64,000 nucleotides of DNA from Streptococcus ruminicola (GTDB lineage: Bacteria; Bacillota; Bacilli; Lactobacillales; Streptococcaceae), in NCBI RefSeq assembly GCF_011387195.1, contig NZ_CP046919.1:1674001-1738000 (forward strand). Reading direction: 5' to 3'. This document shows, piece by piece, positions 19,188 to 28,272 of this stretch; the first letter of the stretch is position 1; each line of letters opens with the position of its first letter. A model generated the notes under the pieces. It saw only the letters and a list, made by a program, of their open reading frames with translations. It did not search any database and was not told where the DNA came from. A program made the translations under genes and the position numbers.

Positions 19188-20192
19188 ATGACTGAAACAA
19201 AACAAATGGCCTTGCGCGAGGCAATCAATCTTGCCATGACAGAAGAAATGCGAAAAGATGAGTCCATTTTTCTCATGGGAGAAGATGTCGGAATTTACGG
19301 CGGAGATTTTGGCACGTCTGTAGGAATGTTTGAAGAATTTGGTTCAGAACGTGTCAGAGACACTCCAATTTCAGAAGCGGCTATTGCTGGGAGTGCAATT
19401 GGAGCTGCTATTACAGGTCTTCGTCCGATTGTTGACGTGACTTTCATGGATTTTATCACCATTATGATGGATGCCATTGTCAACAATGGTGCTAAAAACA
19501 ATTACATGTTTGGTGGTGGGTTGAAAACGCCGGTCACTTTTCGGGTAGCATCAGGTTCAGGAATCGGTTCAGCGGCTCAGCACTCGCAATCTTTGGAGGC
19601 TTGGTTGACGCATATTCCAGGCATTAAAGTGGTGGCACCTGGAACTGCAAATGACGCCAAAGGTCTTTTAAAATCAGCCATTCGAGATAACAATATTGTC
19701 ATTTTCATGGAGCCAAAAGCTTTGTATGGCAAGAAAGAAGAGGTTTTTCTAGATAGTGATGCTTACATTCCTCTTGGTAAGGGAGACGTTAAACGTGAAG
19801 GAACTGATTTGACGATTGTGACTTATGGTCGCATGTTGGAGCGTGTTCTTAAAGCTGCTGATGAAGTGGCTGCTGACGGCATTAGCGTTGAAGTGGTTGA
19901 CCCTCGCACCCTCATTCCGCTTGATAAGGATTTGATTGTCAACTCGGTTAAGAAAACGGGTAAGTTGATGTTAGTCAATGACGCTTATAAAACGGGTGGG
20001 TTTATTGGAGAAATAGCTGCGCAGGTTACAGAAAGCGAAGCTTTTGATTATCTTGATTATCCAATTGTGCGTTTGGCGAGTGAAGATGTACCAGTGCCTT
20101 ATGCCAGTGTTTTGGAACAAGCTATCCTACCTGATGTCGAAAAGATTAAAGCAGCTATTTATAAGATGACTCGAAACGGGCGCGCGAATTAA
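19188..20192 (+). CDS. acoB: Pyruvate/acetoin dehydrogenase E1 component, beta subunit
   Basis: 334 residues, pairing with the preceding alpha subunit. Features: FLMGEDVGIYGGDFGTS near the N-terminus with the ThDP-activating Glu, RVRDTPISEAAIAGSAIGAA, VASGSGIGSAAQHSQSLEAW and a C-terminal transketolase domain. The start follows AGAGGAGAAAAA, 30 bases after the alpha subunit stop, in a tight operon. Confidence 0.93.
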   Translation: MTETKQMALREAINLAMTEEMRKDESIFLMGEDVGIYGGDFGTSVGMFEEFGSERVRDTPISEAAIAGSAIGAAITGLRPIVDVTFMDFITIMMDAIVNNGAKNNYMFGGGLKTPVTFRVASGSGIGSAAQHSQSLEAWLTHIPGIKVVAPGTANDAKGLLKSAIRDNNIVIFMEPKALYGKKEEVFLDSDAYIPLGKGDVKREGTDLTIVTYGRMLERVLKAADEVAADGISVEVVDPRTLIPLDKDLIVNSVKKTGKLMLVNDAYKTGGFIGEIAAQVTESEAFDYLDYPIVRLASEDVPVPYASVLEQAILPDVEKIKAAIYKMTRNGRAN

Positions 20193-20207
20193 AAGGAGGT
20201 GCTTTCT

Positions 20208-21551
20208 GTGGCAAATGAGATTATCATGCCAAAACTTGGCGTTGACATGCAAGAGGGAGAAATTCTCGAGTGGAAATTTTCCGAAGGCGATGTTGTGAAC
20301 GAAGGTGACATTCTCCTTGAAATCATGTCCGACAAAACTAATATGGAAATCGAAGCTGAAAACTCAGGTGTTCTACTGAAAATCGTGCACCCAGCTGGTG
20401 ACGTGGTGCCAGTGACTGAAGTGATTGGCTATGTCGGAGCAGCAGGGGAAAACGTTGATGATTTGGTGGGAGAAGGGCAGGCTGAACAGTTAGAGCCTGT
20501 TCAGGAAGCATCAGCTGATTTCTCTCAACCGTCTGATGCGTCAGCTATTTTTCAAAAAGGTAAGATACGTGCTACACCAGCAGCAAGAAAGCTAGCCGCA
20601 GAGCGTGGAATCGCGCTTGATGAGGTTAGTGGGACTGGTGAAAATGGACGTATTCATAAAGATGACGTGGCGAAGTTTGCTAAGGTGCGCGTGACGCCGC
20701 TTGCTCGTAAGATTGCGGCAGATATGGGCCTTGAGCTTTCTGGTATCGCTGGAACTGGTGCTAGTGGCAAGATTACTAAAGATGATGTCCTTGCTAAAGC
20801 AGGTGCCGATAAGAGTGAGAGTAGTGAGGAGGTTCACAGTGTGCCAGATGGTATCGAAGTGATTAAAATGTCTGGCATGCGTCAGGCGATTTCAAAAGGC
20901 ATGTCGAAGTCTTACTTTACAGCTCCAACTTTCACGCTTGATTATGACATTGATATGACGAATCTTTTGGCGCTTCGTAAGCAGTTGATAGAGCCAATCA
21001 TGGCAAAAACGGGCTACAAGGTGACTGTAACTGATTTGATTGGCCTTGCGGTTACGAAGATCTTGATGAAAGAGGAGCATCGTTATTTAAATGCCTCTTT
21101 GATTAATGACGCGAAAGCTATTGAGCTGCATCATTTTGTCAATCTGGGTATTGCCGTGGGCTTGCCAGATGGTTTGGTGGTTCCAGTTGTTCATGGAGCT
21201 GATAAGATGACCTTGTCTGATTTTGTGGTTGCCTCAAAAGATGTGATTCAAAAAGCGCAAGCTGGCAAATTAAAAGCAGCTGATATGTCTGGGTCAACTT
21301 TCTCTATCACAAACTTAGGGATGTTTGGGGTTAAGTCCTTTAACCCAATTATTAATCAGCCAAACTCTGCTATTTTAGGAATTTCAGCGACTGTTGACAC
21401 GCCGGTTGCCATTGATGGACAGGTAGTGATTCGTCCAATTATGGGACTTAGCTTGACCATTGATCACCGTTTGGTCGACGGGATGAATGGCGCTAAATTT
21501 ATGTTGGATTTAAAAGCGTTGCTGGAAAATCCTTTGGAACTATTGATTTGA
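20208..21551 (+). CDS. acoC: Dihydrolipoamide acyltransferase (E2) with two tandem E3/E1-binding domains
   Basis: Transfers the acyl group from lipoyl-lysine to CoA and forms the complex core. I choose GTG 20208: AAAAGGAGG ends at 20199, giving an 8-base spacing and the protein MANEIIMPKLGVDM (447 residues); GTG 20199 overlaps the ribosome site. Order: lipoyl domain (Lys43 in SDKTNME), then two peripheral-subunit-binding domains, KIRATPAARKLAAERGI and KVRVTPLARKIAADMGL, each ending with GTGxxGxIxKDDV, then the catalytic domain with TIDHRLVDG. Two such binding domains are unusual; most E2 proteins have one. Confidence 0.93.
   Translation: MANEIIMPKLGVDMQEGEILEWKFSEGDVVNEGDILLEIMSDKTNMEIEAENSGVLLKIVHPAGDVVPVTEVIGYVGAAGENVDDLVGEGQAEQLEPVQEASADFSQPSDASAIFQKGKIRATPAARKLAAERGIALDEVSGTGENGRIHKDDVAKFAKVRVTPLARKIAADMGLELSGIAGTGASGKITKDDVLAKAGADKSESSEEVHSVPDGIEVIKMSGMRQAISKGMSKSYFTAPTFTLDYDIDMTNLLALRKQLIEPIMAKTGYKVTVTDLIGLAVTKILMKEEHRYLNASLINDAKAIELHHFVNLGIAVGLPDGLVVPVVHGADKMTLSDFVVASKDVIQKAQAGKLKAADMSGSTFSITNLGMFGVKSFNPIINQPNSAILGISATVDTPVAIDGQVVIRPIMGLSLTIDHRLVDGMNGAKFMLDLKALLENPLELLI
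20217..20441 (+). repeat. Lipoyl-domain DNA repeat, copy 1 (in E2)
   Basis: These 225 bases align without gaps to 21587-21811 in the E3 gene. By hand count 24 positions differ, about 89% identical, and 71 of 75 codons encode the same residue. Most differences are synonymous third positions. Confidence 0.9.
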
Positions 21552-21577
21552 GATTAAAAAGATAAGAAAGGAAATTT

Positions 21578-23317
21578 ATGGCAGTAGAAATTATCATGCC
21601 AAAGCTTGGTGTGGACATGCAAGAAGGTGAGATTCTCGAGTGGAAATTCTCTGAAGGCGATGTAGTGAACGAAGGTGATATTCTTCTTGAAATCATGTCC
21701 GACAAAACTAACATGGAAATCGAAGCTGACGACTCTGGTGTGCTTTTGAAAATTGTGCACCCAGATGGTGATGTGGTGCCAGTGACTGAAGTGATTGGAT
21801 ATATCGGAGCAGAAGGGAAAGTGATTGCTGAAGAGGTCAGTCTCAAGGAAGCTGCTAGTCAACTTGAGTCTGCAGGTCTTGAAGTACCAGATGCTGTTTC
21901 TGCTAAAGCTGGAGTTTTTAGCGCAGCTGATTTAGTGGCAGATGAATATGACTTGATTGTCGTTGGTGGTGGCCCTGCGGGTTACTATGCCGCCATTCGC
22001 GGAGCACAGTTAGGGGCTAAGGTTGCTATCGTTGAAAAATCAGAATTCGGTGGGACTTGCTTGAATGTTGGTTGTATCCCAACTAAGACTTATCTCAAGA
22101 ATGCTGAAATTTTAGACGGCCTTAAAATTGCTGCAGGCCGAGGCATTAATCTTGCCTCAACGAATTACAGTATTGACATGGACAAGACCGTTGATTTTAA
22201 AAATACGGTTGTAAAAACGCTAACTGGCGGTGTCCGTTCACTTCTAAAAGCCAATAAAGTAACCATTTTTAATGGACTTGCCAAAGTCAATCCTGATAAA
22301 ACAGTCCTTATCGGTTCTGAAGTCATCAAAGGGCGCAAAATTATTCTTGCTACAGGTTCCAAAGTGTCACGTATCAATATTCCTGGCATTGATTCGCCAC
22401 GTGTTTTGACATCTGATGAGATTCTTGATTTACGTGAGATGCCGAAATCTCTTGTTGTCATGGGTGGTGGCGTTGTTGGAATCGAGCTTGGTTTGGTTTG
22501 GGCATCTTACGGCGTTGAGGTGACTGTTATCGAAATGGCTGACCGCATTATTCCAGCAATGGACAAAGAAATCTCACAAGAATTGCAAAACATCTTGACG
22601 AAAAAAGGCATGACCATTAAGACAAATGTTGGGGTGAGCGAAATCATTGATGAGACAAGTTACTTAAGCTTGAAATTATCAAATGGTGAGACCATCCAAG
22701 CTGATAAAGCTCTGCTATCTATTGGACGTGTGCCACAGATGAAAGGTCTTGAAAATCTCGACTTAGAGATGGACGGCAATCGTATCAAAGTTAACGATTA
22801 TCAAGAGACGTCAATACCAGGCATCTATGCCCCAGGCGACGTCAACGGTCAGAAAATGCTGGCGCACGCTGCTTACCGCATGGGAGAAGTGGCTGCTGAG
22901 AATGCTCTTTCTGGTAATCATCGCAAAGCAAAACTCAAGTACACTCCCGCAGCAGTTTATACGCATCCAGAAGTTGCCATGGTCGGATTGACCGAAGAAG
23001 CTGCGCGCAAGCAATACGGTGATATTTTGATTGGCAAATCAAGTTTTTCTGGTAATGGACGCGCTATCGCTTCAAATGAAGCTCAAGGATTTGTCAAAGT
23101 CATTGCAGATAGCAAGTACCATGAAATCTTGGGGGTTCATATCATTGGACCAGCAGCTGCAGAGCTCATCAACGAAGCAGCAACCATCATGGAAAATGAG
23201 TTGACCGTTGATGACGTGGCCCAAGCTATCCATGGGCACCCGACTTTCTCAGAAAACATGTACGAAGCTTTTCTAGACACCATCGGACAAGCCATTCACA
23301 ATCCACCGAAGAAATAG
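21578..23317 (+). CDS. acoL: Dihydrolipoamide dehydrogenase (E3) with N-terminal lipoyl domain
   Basis: Flavoprotein that reoxidises dihydrolipoyl groups with NAD+. At 579 residues it is about 110 longer than ordinary E3 because it carries an N-terminal lipoyl domain (Lys43 in SDKTNME), then a short linker and the FAD domain beginning YDLIVVGGGPAGYYAA. The redox disulfide is in GGTCLNVGCIPTK, and the C-terminal His-Glu pair is in IHGHPTFSEN. The lipoyl domain is almost the same as that of the E2 just upstream. It is the last gene of the dehydrogenase operon. Confidence 0.95.
   Translation: MAVEIIMPKLGVDMQEGEILEWKFSEGDVVNEGDILLEIMSDKTNMEIEADDSGVLLKIVHPDGDVVPVTEVIGYIGAEGKVIAEEVSLKEAASQLESAGLEVPDAVSAKAGVFSAADLVADEYDLIVVGGGPAGYYAAIRGAQLGAKVAIVEKSEFGGTCLNVGCIPTKTYLKNAEILDGLKIAAGRGINLASTNYSIDMDKTVDFKNTVVKTLTGGVRSLLKANKVTIFNGLAKVNPDKTVLIGSEVIKGRKIILATGSKVSRINIPGIDSPRVLTSDEILDLREMPKSLVVMGGGVVGIELGLVWASYGVEVTVIEMADRIIPAMDKEISQELQNILTKKGMTIKTNVGVSEIIDETSYLSLKLSNGETIQADKALLSIGRVPQMKGLENLDLEMDGNRIKVNDYQETSIPGIYAPGDVNGQKMLAHAAYRMGEVAAENALSGNHRKAKLKYTPAAVYTHPEVAMVGLTEEAARKQYGDILIGKSSFSGNGRAIASNEAQGFVKVIADSKYHEILGVHIIGPAAAELINEAATIMENELTVDDVAQAIHGHPTFSENMYEAFLDTIGQAIHNPPKK
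21587..21811 (+). repeat. Lipoyl-domain DNA repeat, copy 2 (in E3)
   Basis: Second copy of the repeat at 20217-20441 (about 89% identical, no indels). The four residue changes are E to D, N to D, A to D and V to I. This suggests domain duplication with ongoing gene conversion. Confidence 0.9.
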
Positions 23318-23422
23318 TTTGACATGTGCTATGAATGTTAACACTTGAAAAATTATTTTTAAGTTGTATACTTTTTAAGAAATTAGACATTATGAAATTA
23401 ACTAGTTTATTGGAAGTGTAAC

Positions 23423-23755
23423 ATGAACAAATTTTCTTTATATGTTAGGTTGCTTTATTTTTTAGTATTTGTCTTTGCAACGGCTCTATTTTTATTCTCA
23501 CCTGAGATAATTGTGGTGCATTTCAATAATGGTATACCTGATGGTTATGACAATAGAATATTTCTTTATGTATTCTTTATTATTTCTGTGTTAATTGGTG
23601 AAATCAGTATCTTTTTTTCAAAATATTATCGAAAAAAAGGAAATACACAAGAGTTTCCGTTACTTTTCCCAGGTGAAATTAGATTTCTTCAGGTTTATTT
23701 ACTGATAAATTTGGTATTTATTTGTGCTATGATTCAACAAGTTCTTACCAGTTAG
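23423..23755 (+). CDS. Small membrane protein, DUF1648-like
   Basis: 110 residues with three hydrophobic segments (about 10-30, 45-65 and 85-108). The segment IIVVHFNNGIPDGYDNR resembles the HFxxxGxPD signature of DUF1648 proteins. No enzymatic motif. The ribosome site GGAAGTGTAAC is modest. It is followed by a weak GAGTATGAGA/TCTCATGCTC hairpin and then a strong terminator. It may be independent of the upstream dehydrogenase operon. Function unknown. Confidence 0.65.
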   Translation: MNKFSLYVRLLYFLVFVFATALFLFSPEIIVVHFNNGIPDGYDNRIFLYVFFIISVLIGEISIFFSKYYRKKGNTQEFPLLFPGEIRFLQVYLLINLVFICAMIQQVLTS

Positions 23756-23816
23756 TATAGATTAAAAGGAGTATGAGATAGTATTCTCATGCTCTTTATA
23801 TGTGAATTTTTCACAA

Positions 23817-23868
23817 ATAAAAAAGGGATTGCAGTCACAATTAAGTGTTTACTGCAATCCTTTTTAGT
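23817..23868. terminator. Bidirectional terminator
   Basis: AAAAAGGGATTGCAGT and ACTGCAATCCTTTTT form a 14-15-bp stem with A/T runs on both sides. It lies between convergent genes and serves the DMT transporter gene on the minus strand. Confidence 0.85.
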
Positions 23869-23938
23869 TGAGCATGAAAATTGAAGTGTGAATTAAGTTT
23901 TGAGGATGTTTCTGTTTTGAATGTAACAATTAAAAAGA

Positions 23939-24832
23939 CTAAGCTTTTTCTTGTGCGATGTTAGTTGATGTTTGTGTTTTAGCAAGGTAAACACCTGTCA
24001 ATGTAATTAAAATGGCGATGACAGTTTGCAGATTTAAGTTCTCGTTAAAAATTACCCAAGCGTATAATGCGGCAACGACTGGCTGAGATAGGGTAATTAA
24101 GGATGATAGGCAAGCATTCACTTTTCCCAAACAATAAGCTAATAAGCCTTGCCCTAAAATTTGAGAGACGAGAGCTAGTGCCAAAAGTGGCCAAAGCTCA
24201 CCAAAATTCTGTGGCACATAAAAGCCTTCGGTAAAGAAAATCACAGTAGCTAGTACCAGTAGAGTTCCAAAAGCACTGATAAACATAATGATGGTTGATG
24301 TTACCGAATCGCGCAATTTGTAAACTGTAATCATAAACATGGCGTAAAAGACAGATGAGCCAAGACTCAGTGAATCTCCAAGCAGACGGTCTGGAGACAT
24401 ACTCACTTTATTTGCCATGAGAACCAGCACACCAATAAGTGTAACGAGACCGCCAAACAAAAATTTAGGTGTCATTTTTTCTTTGAATAGGAAATAACTG
24501 ACTGGAATAACAGTGAATGGGGTAAGATTCACCAAAAGATTGGCATTAGCCACACTAGTATACGAAAATGAGCTATTCCATAAAGTTAAATCACCCGCTA
24601 AAAATGCTCCCGCTAAAACGATTGTTGCGATTTGTTTGCGGTTTAAAGCCTGTAACTCAGACTTCTTGAGAAAAGGCATCAGCATGGGGATGGAAAATAA
24701 AACACGGTAAAATCCAGTGTTGATTGGTGGTAAGGGACTGAGTTTAACAAAGATGCCACCAGTTGCTAAAAAACAGATAGCTAGAAAAATTAAGAAAATA
24801 TATTTGCTATCATTTGTACGATTTTGCTTCAT
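23939..24832 (-). CDS. DMT superfamily transporter (EamA/RhaT type)
   Basis: 297 residues with ten hydrophobic segments in two five-helix EamA repeats (first from IFLIFLAICFLATGGIFVKL, second from LGDSLSLGSSVFYAMFMITV). Such carriers export amino acids or other metabolites; the substrate cannot be read from sequence. It is transcribed divergently from a MocR-type regulator 90 bases away, a common arrangement in which the regulator controls the transporter. Confidence 0.88.
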   Translation of the reverse strand: MKQNRTNDSKYIFLIFLAICFLATGGIFVKLSPLPPINTGFYRVLFSIPMLMPFLKKSELQALNRKQIATIVLAGAFLAGDLTLWNSSFSYTSVANANLLVNLTPFTVIPVSYFLFKEKMTPKFLFGGLVTLIGVLVLMANKVSMSPDRLLGDSLSLGSSVFYAMFMITVYKLRDSVTSTIIMFISAFGTLLVLATVIFFTEGFYVPQNFGELWPLLALALVSQILGQGLLAYCLGKVNACLSSLITLSQPVVAALYAWVIFNENLNLQTVIAILITLTGVYLAKTQTSTNIAQEKA

Positions 24833-24840
24833 TTTTTCAC

Positions 24841-24920
24841 CTCAGTCTAAATTGTAAAGGATACGTGGTATAATAAAAAGTACCAGTATTTAAAAATTTT
24901 TAGGTGCCACTTTGGAGGAA
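24841..24920. promoter_or_regulatory. Divergent promoter region between the DMT transporter and MocR genes
   Basis: The region contains GTGGTA and TGCCAC as inverted elements, a GGTAT...GTACC pair around a TATAAT-like box near 24868, and a long A/T stretch. MocR-type proteins bind repeats in such intergenic regions. The exact operator cannot be fixed by eye. Confidence 0.4.
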
Positions 24921-24922
24921 AT

Positions 24923-26329
24923 ATGATACATCTTAATCGCAGTGCAGGGAGTAGTCCCCTGTACCAGCAGATTTACCAGCAGATAAAATCAGATATTTTG
25001 CAGGGCTATTTAGCGCCTGATGAGAAACTGTTAGGAACACGAACCCTAGCAAAAATGCTAAGCGTCAGTCGAAATACGGTTGACCGAGCTTACATGCAGC
25101 TGACCCTAGAAGGGTATATCGAGAGCCGTCAAAATGCAGGCTTTTACGTTTTAAAAATGCCAAAGGCTTTTCAGTCAGAAAGAACTTTGACCGAGCCCAT
25201 TTCAAAAACTGAAGCCAAGTCTGATGACGACCACATTGTTTACGATTTGACCAACAGCAGCCATACGAGTAATCTATTTCCCAAGAAAGTTTGGAAAAAA
25301 CATTATCAAAATGCCCTTGATGAGCTAGATAAAGCAGAGCAATTGTCAACCTTGCAGCCTTTTCAGGGAGAGTACAAACTGAGAAAGGAAATCAGTCGTT
25401 ATCTGGAGCGTATTCGAGGGGTAAAATGTCACCCAGACCAAATCATTATCACTAGCGGGCTTCAACAATCTTTGGATTATATTTGCCAGTTTTTGGGGAA
25501 CACGAAAAGAAGTGTTCTGATGGAAGACCCGAGTTATCCTAAGGCGCGTGAAATCTTTAAAAAAAATCACTATCCTATCATAACTGCTGACGTTGATGAC
25601 AAGGGCTTAGAATTGACGCAAGTGGCTGAAAGTGCTGAAATTGAAATGATTTATACCACACCCTCTCACCAATTTCCGCTTGGTATGATTATGCCGATTT
25701 CTAGACGTCGTGAACTCTTGAGTTTTGCTGAAGCGCACAATTCTTTTATTCTTGAGGATGACTATGACAGCGAGCTCCGTTATTACCAACGTCCCATCCC
25801 AGCCTTGAAATCAATTGACTATCTGGGTCGTGTGATTTATCTGGGGACTTTTTCAAAAATCCTTTCACCGTCTTTTCGTATGGGTTATATGGTTTTGCCA
25901 GAACAATTCACTGAGAGTTTTTTAGAACAATTCAAGCTTTACAATAGCACGGTTAATCTCTTAAATCAGATTGCTCTAGCCAATATCCTATCGAGTGGTG
26001 ATTACGACCGCTTGGTTCGCAAAATGAATCACGTCTTCAAAAAACGTTATGAAGCATTTGAAAAGGAATTCGAGCAATTTAAGGCTCCAATTAAACTATC
26101 TTCAAATGTTAGTGGACAATATTTTCTGGTGACTTTTCCAGATAAAATCAATCAGTGTGATGTCATTAAACGTGCTGAAAAAGAAGGTGTCCGAGTTTAT
26201 GATACTATGCAATTTTGGCAAGAAAAAGCGGCTTGTCCGCAGGAAAGCCTCTTTCTTGGATTTAGTAAGATTGATTTGGAAGACATCCCAGATTGTGTCA
26301 GACGCCTTAGAAAAGCTTGGGAGAATTAA
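24923..26329 (+). CDS. MocR-type regulator (GntR winged helix fused to aminotransferase domain)
   Basis: 468 residues: a GntR DNA-binding domain (LYQQIYQQIKSDILQGYL, SVSRNTVDRAYMQL) and a fold-I PLP domain. The PLP-binding lysine is expected in FSKILSPSFRMGYM, and LEDDYDSELRYYQRP matches the MocR/PdxR family. This type senses PLP or amino-acid ligands. Divergent from a DMT transporter, which is its likely target. The start follows TTTGGAGGAAAT. Confidence 0.92.
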   Translation: MIHLNRSAGSSPLYQQIYQQIKSDILQGYLAPDEKLLGTRTLAKMLSVSRNTVDRAYMQLTLEGYIESRQNAGFYVLKMPKAFQSERTLTEPISKTEAKSDDDHIVYDLTNSSHTSNLFPKKVWKKHYQNALDELDKAEQLSTLQPFQGEYKLRKEISRYLERIRGVKCHPDQIIITSGLQQSLDYICQFLGNTKRSVLMEDPSYPKAREIFKKNHYPIITADVDDKGLELTQVAESAEIEMIYTTPSHQFPLGMIMPISRRRELLSFAEAHNSFILEDDYDSELRYYQRPIPALKSIDYLGRVIYLGTFSKILSPSFRMGYMVLPEQFTESFLEQFKLYNSTVNLLNQIALANILSSGDYDRLVRKMNHVFKKRYEAFEKEFEQFKAPIKLSSNVSGQYFLVTFPDKINQCDVIKRAEKEGVRVYDTMQFWQEKAACPQESLFLGFSKIDLEDIPDCVRRLRKAWEN

Positions 26330-26400
26330 TGAGCAAATTAAGAGACGGTGGGATTTGATTCTGATATACTAAGCCTAATGAAAAATGAAGGAGCTTTCAG

Positions 26401-27390
26401 ATGAAATACATCGTTAACAAGTCCCACAATCCCTTTTACAATATTGCCTTGGAAGCTTACGCTTTTCGTGAATTGCGAGACGAAGATGAGCTTTTTATTC
26501 TCTGGATAAATGAGCCGACCATTGTGATTGGAAAACACCAGAATGCAATTGAAGAGATTAACAAGGCTTACACTGATGAACACAGGATTCATGTCGTTCG
26601 CCGTTTGTCAGGTGGCGGAGCAGTATACCATGATCTTAATAATTTGAACTACACCATTATTTCTAATAAAACCCAAGAAGGTGCCTTTGATTTTAAGACC
26701 TTCTCACAACCTGTCATTGAAACCATTGCTGATCTTGGTGTGACAGCGTCCTTCACTGGAAGAAATGACCTTGAAATAGATGGCAAAAAGTTTTGTGGTA
26801 ATGCACAAGCTTATTACAAAGGTCGCATGATGCATCATGGTTGCCTGCTTTTTGACGTGGACATGACTGTTCTTGGTAATGCCCTGCAGGTTTCAAAAGA
26901 TAAAATCGAGTCAAAAGGTGTTAAATCAGTGCGTGCGCGTGTGACCAATATTTTGGATGAATTACCAGAGAAAATCACAGTTCAAGAGTTTTCAGAGAGA
27001 TTATTAGACAAAATGAAAGCATCTTATCCAGATATGACCGAGTACGTCTTTTCTGATGAGGAACTGACTGAGATTGAGAAACTTGCTGGTGAGCAATTTG
27101 GCACTTGGGATTGGACTTACGGCAAATCACCAGACTACACCATCAAACGTTCAATCCGCTACCCAGCAGGTAAGCTGACAAGTTATGTGAAAGTCGAAAA
27201 ATCTGTGATAACAGGTCTTAAAATTTATGGTGACTTTTTTGGCATCAAAGACGTTTCAGATATTGAAGAAGAACTCATTGGCCTTCGCTACGAATACCAA
27301 GACGTCTTAGACAAACTCCGAACCATAGAGACTACACAATATTTCACTAATATCACCCCACAAGAAATTGCGGGAGCAATCGTGGAGTGA
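26401..27390 (+). CDS. lplA: Lipoate-protein ligase
   Basis: Activates lipoate with ATP and attaches it to the lipoyl lysine of E2/E3 domains. 329 residues. Motifs: RRLSGGGAVYHDLNNLNYT for lipoyl-AMP binding, KFCGNAQAYYKGRMMHHGCLLFD, and the C-terminal accessory domain starting near FGTWDWTYGKSPDY. The obvious partners are the two lipoyl domains encoded at 20208 and 21578, although a DMT/MocR cassette now separates lplA from that operon. ATG follows GAAGGAGCTTTCAG. Confidence 0.94.
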   Translation: MKYIVNKSHNPFYNIALEAYAFRELRDEDELFILWINEPTIVIGKHQNAIEEINKAYTDEHRIHVVRRLSGGGAVYHDLNNLNYTIISNKTQEGAFDFKTFSQPVIETIADLGVTASFTGRNDLEIDGKKFCGNAQAYYKGRMMHHGCLLFDVDMTVLGNALQVSKDKIESKGVKSVRARVTNILDELPEKITVQEFSERLLDKMKASYPDMTEYVFSDEELTEIEKLAGEQFGTWDWTYGKSPDYTIKRSIRYPAGKLTSYVKVEKSVITGLKIYGDFFGIKDVSDIEEELIGLRYEYQDVLDKLRTIETTQYFTNITPQEIAGAIVE

Positions 27391-27400
27391 GGAAAGAAAT

Positions 27401-27437
27401 AACCCCAGCTAGAAAAAAATGCTAGCTGGGGTTTTGG
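27401..27437. terminator. Bidirectional terminator after lplA
   Basis: AACCCCAGCTAG pairs with CTAGCTGGGGTT around an A-rich loop, followed by TTTTGG. It lies between convergent genes. Confidence 0.85.
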
Positions 27438-27443
27438 ATAGTT

Positions 27444-28214
27444 TTAATTATCTTTTATTTCAATGTAATCAATGCTATATTCAATTGTTGAGAATGTTTT
27501 ATCAGTCCCAAATTCAACTTGACGAGTTTCGCTAGGTGTCCAGTTGTTAAGAGATAAATATTCTTCATCAACAACTACGCCTTGATCATTTTTTAATTTT
27601 GCTACCACGCTTAAGTCTTCAATTGTAAATTCTGTGTTGTTAGTTACAGTAGCAGTGTATTCTGCATACTCTTCGAAAGAATCTTCTTCGTTTTTAGCAA
27701 ATGACAAAGAGTTAATTAGATTAAGAACTTGTTCTTTTGCATTATTATTGTTTTGAACTTCTTTACCAGAAGCTAAGAGTTCATCTAAATTCTTTTGATT
27801 AGCTTTTGAAACTTTTATCTTTTTGATTTTGTTAATTTTATTTAAAACTTCAGTTCTGTTATCATAAGCATCAAACCATTTTTCATAAAATGAATCTGCT
27901 CCGAATGTTTGAGCAACTTTATTACATTCTTTTAATGAGTTGATATAAGCAATAGCTTCTTCTTGTAATTTACTATCTTTGAATGAGAGATTGCTATATT
28001 CACCGATTTCGTCAAGTTCTTTTTTGATAGCAGTAGTGTAGAATTCTTTTGATTCATCGTCGCAGCTATCTGTGTAAGCCCATCTTGACTCTAAACCTTT
28101 TGCAAGAGATGACATAAATTTATCATCGTAATACGTTTTTTCATCAGTCTTTTTAGAACATCCAACTAAAACTAAACAAATAATGGCAATGAAACCTAAA
28201 AACCATTTTTTCAT
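27444..28214 (-). CDS. Lipoprotein with FxLYD/DUF4352-like C-terminal domain
   Basis: 256 residues. A type II signal peptide (KKWFLGFIAIICLVLVGCSKK) with lipobox LVGC means it is membrane-anchored outside the cell. The middle is helical and charged. The last 70 residues (EYTATVTNNTEFTIEDLSV, LSLNNWTPSETRQVEFG) look like an immunoglobulin-like FxLYD domain. Function unknown. The downstream gene on the same strand is a small DUF898-like membrane protein; both may belong to the envelope. Confidence 0.75.
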   Translation of the reverse strand: MKKWFLGFIAIICLVLVGCSKKTDEKTYYDDKFMSSLAKGLESRWAYTDSCDDESKEFYTTAIKKELDEIGEYSNLSFKDSKLQEEAIAYINSLKECNKVAQTFGADSFYEKWFDAYDNRTEVLNKINKIKKIKVSKANQKNLDELLASGKEVQNNNNAKEQVLNLINSLSFAKNEEDSFEEYAEYTATVTNNTEFTIEDLSVVAKLKNDQGVVVDEEYLSLNNWTPSETRQVEFGTDKTFSTIEYSIDYIEIKDN

Positions 28215-28272
28215 GCTTTTAATTCTCCTATCAGCTTTTTACGTGGTTCAGTTTTTGCACGTGTATTCTTTA

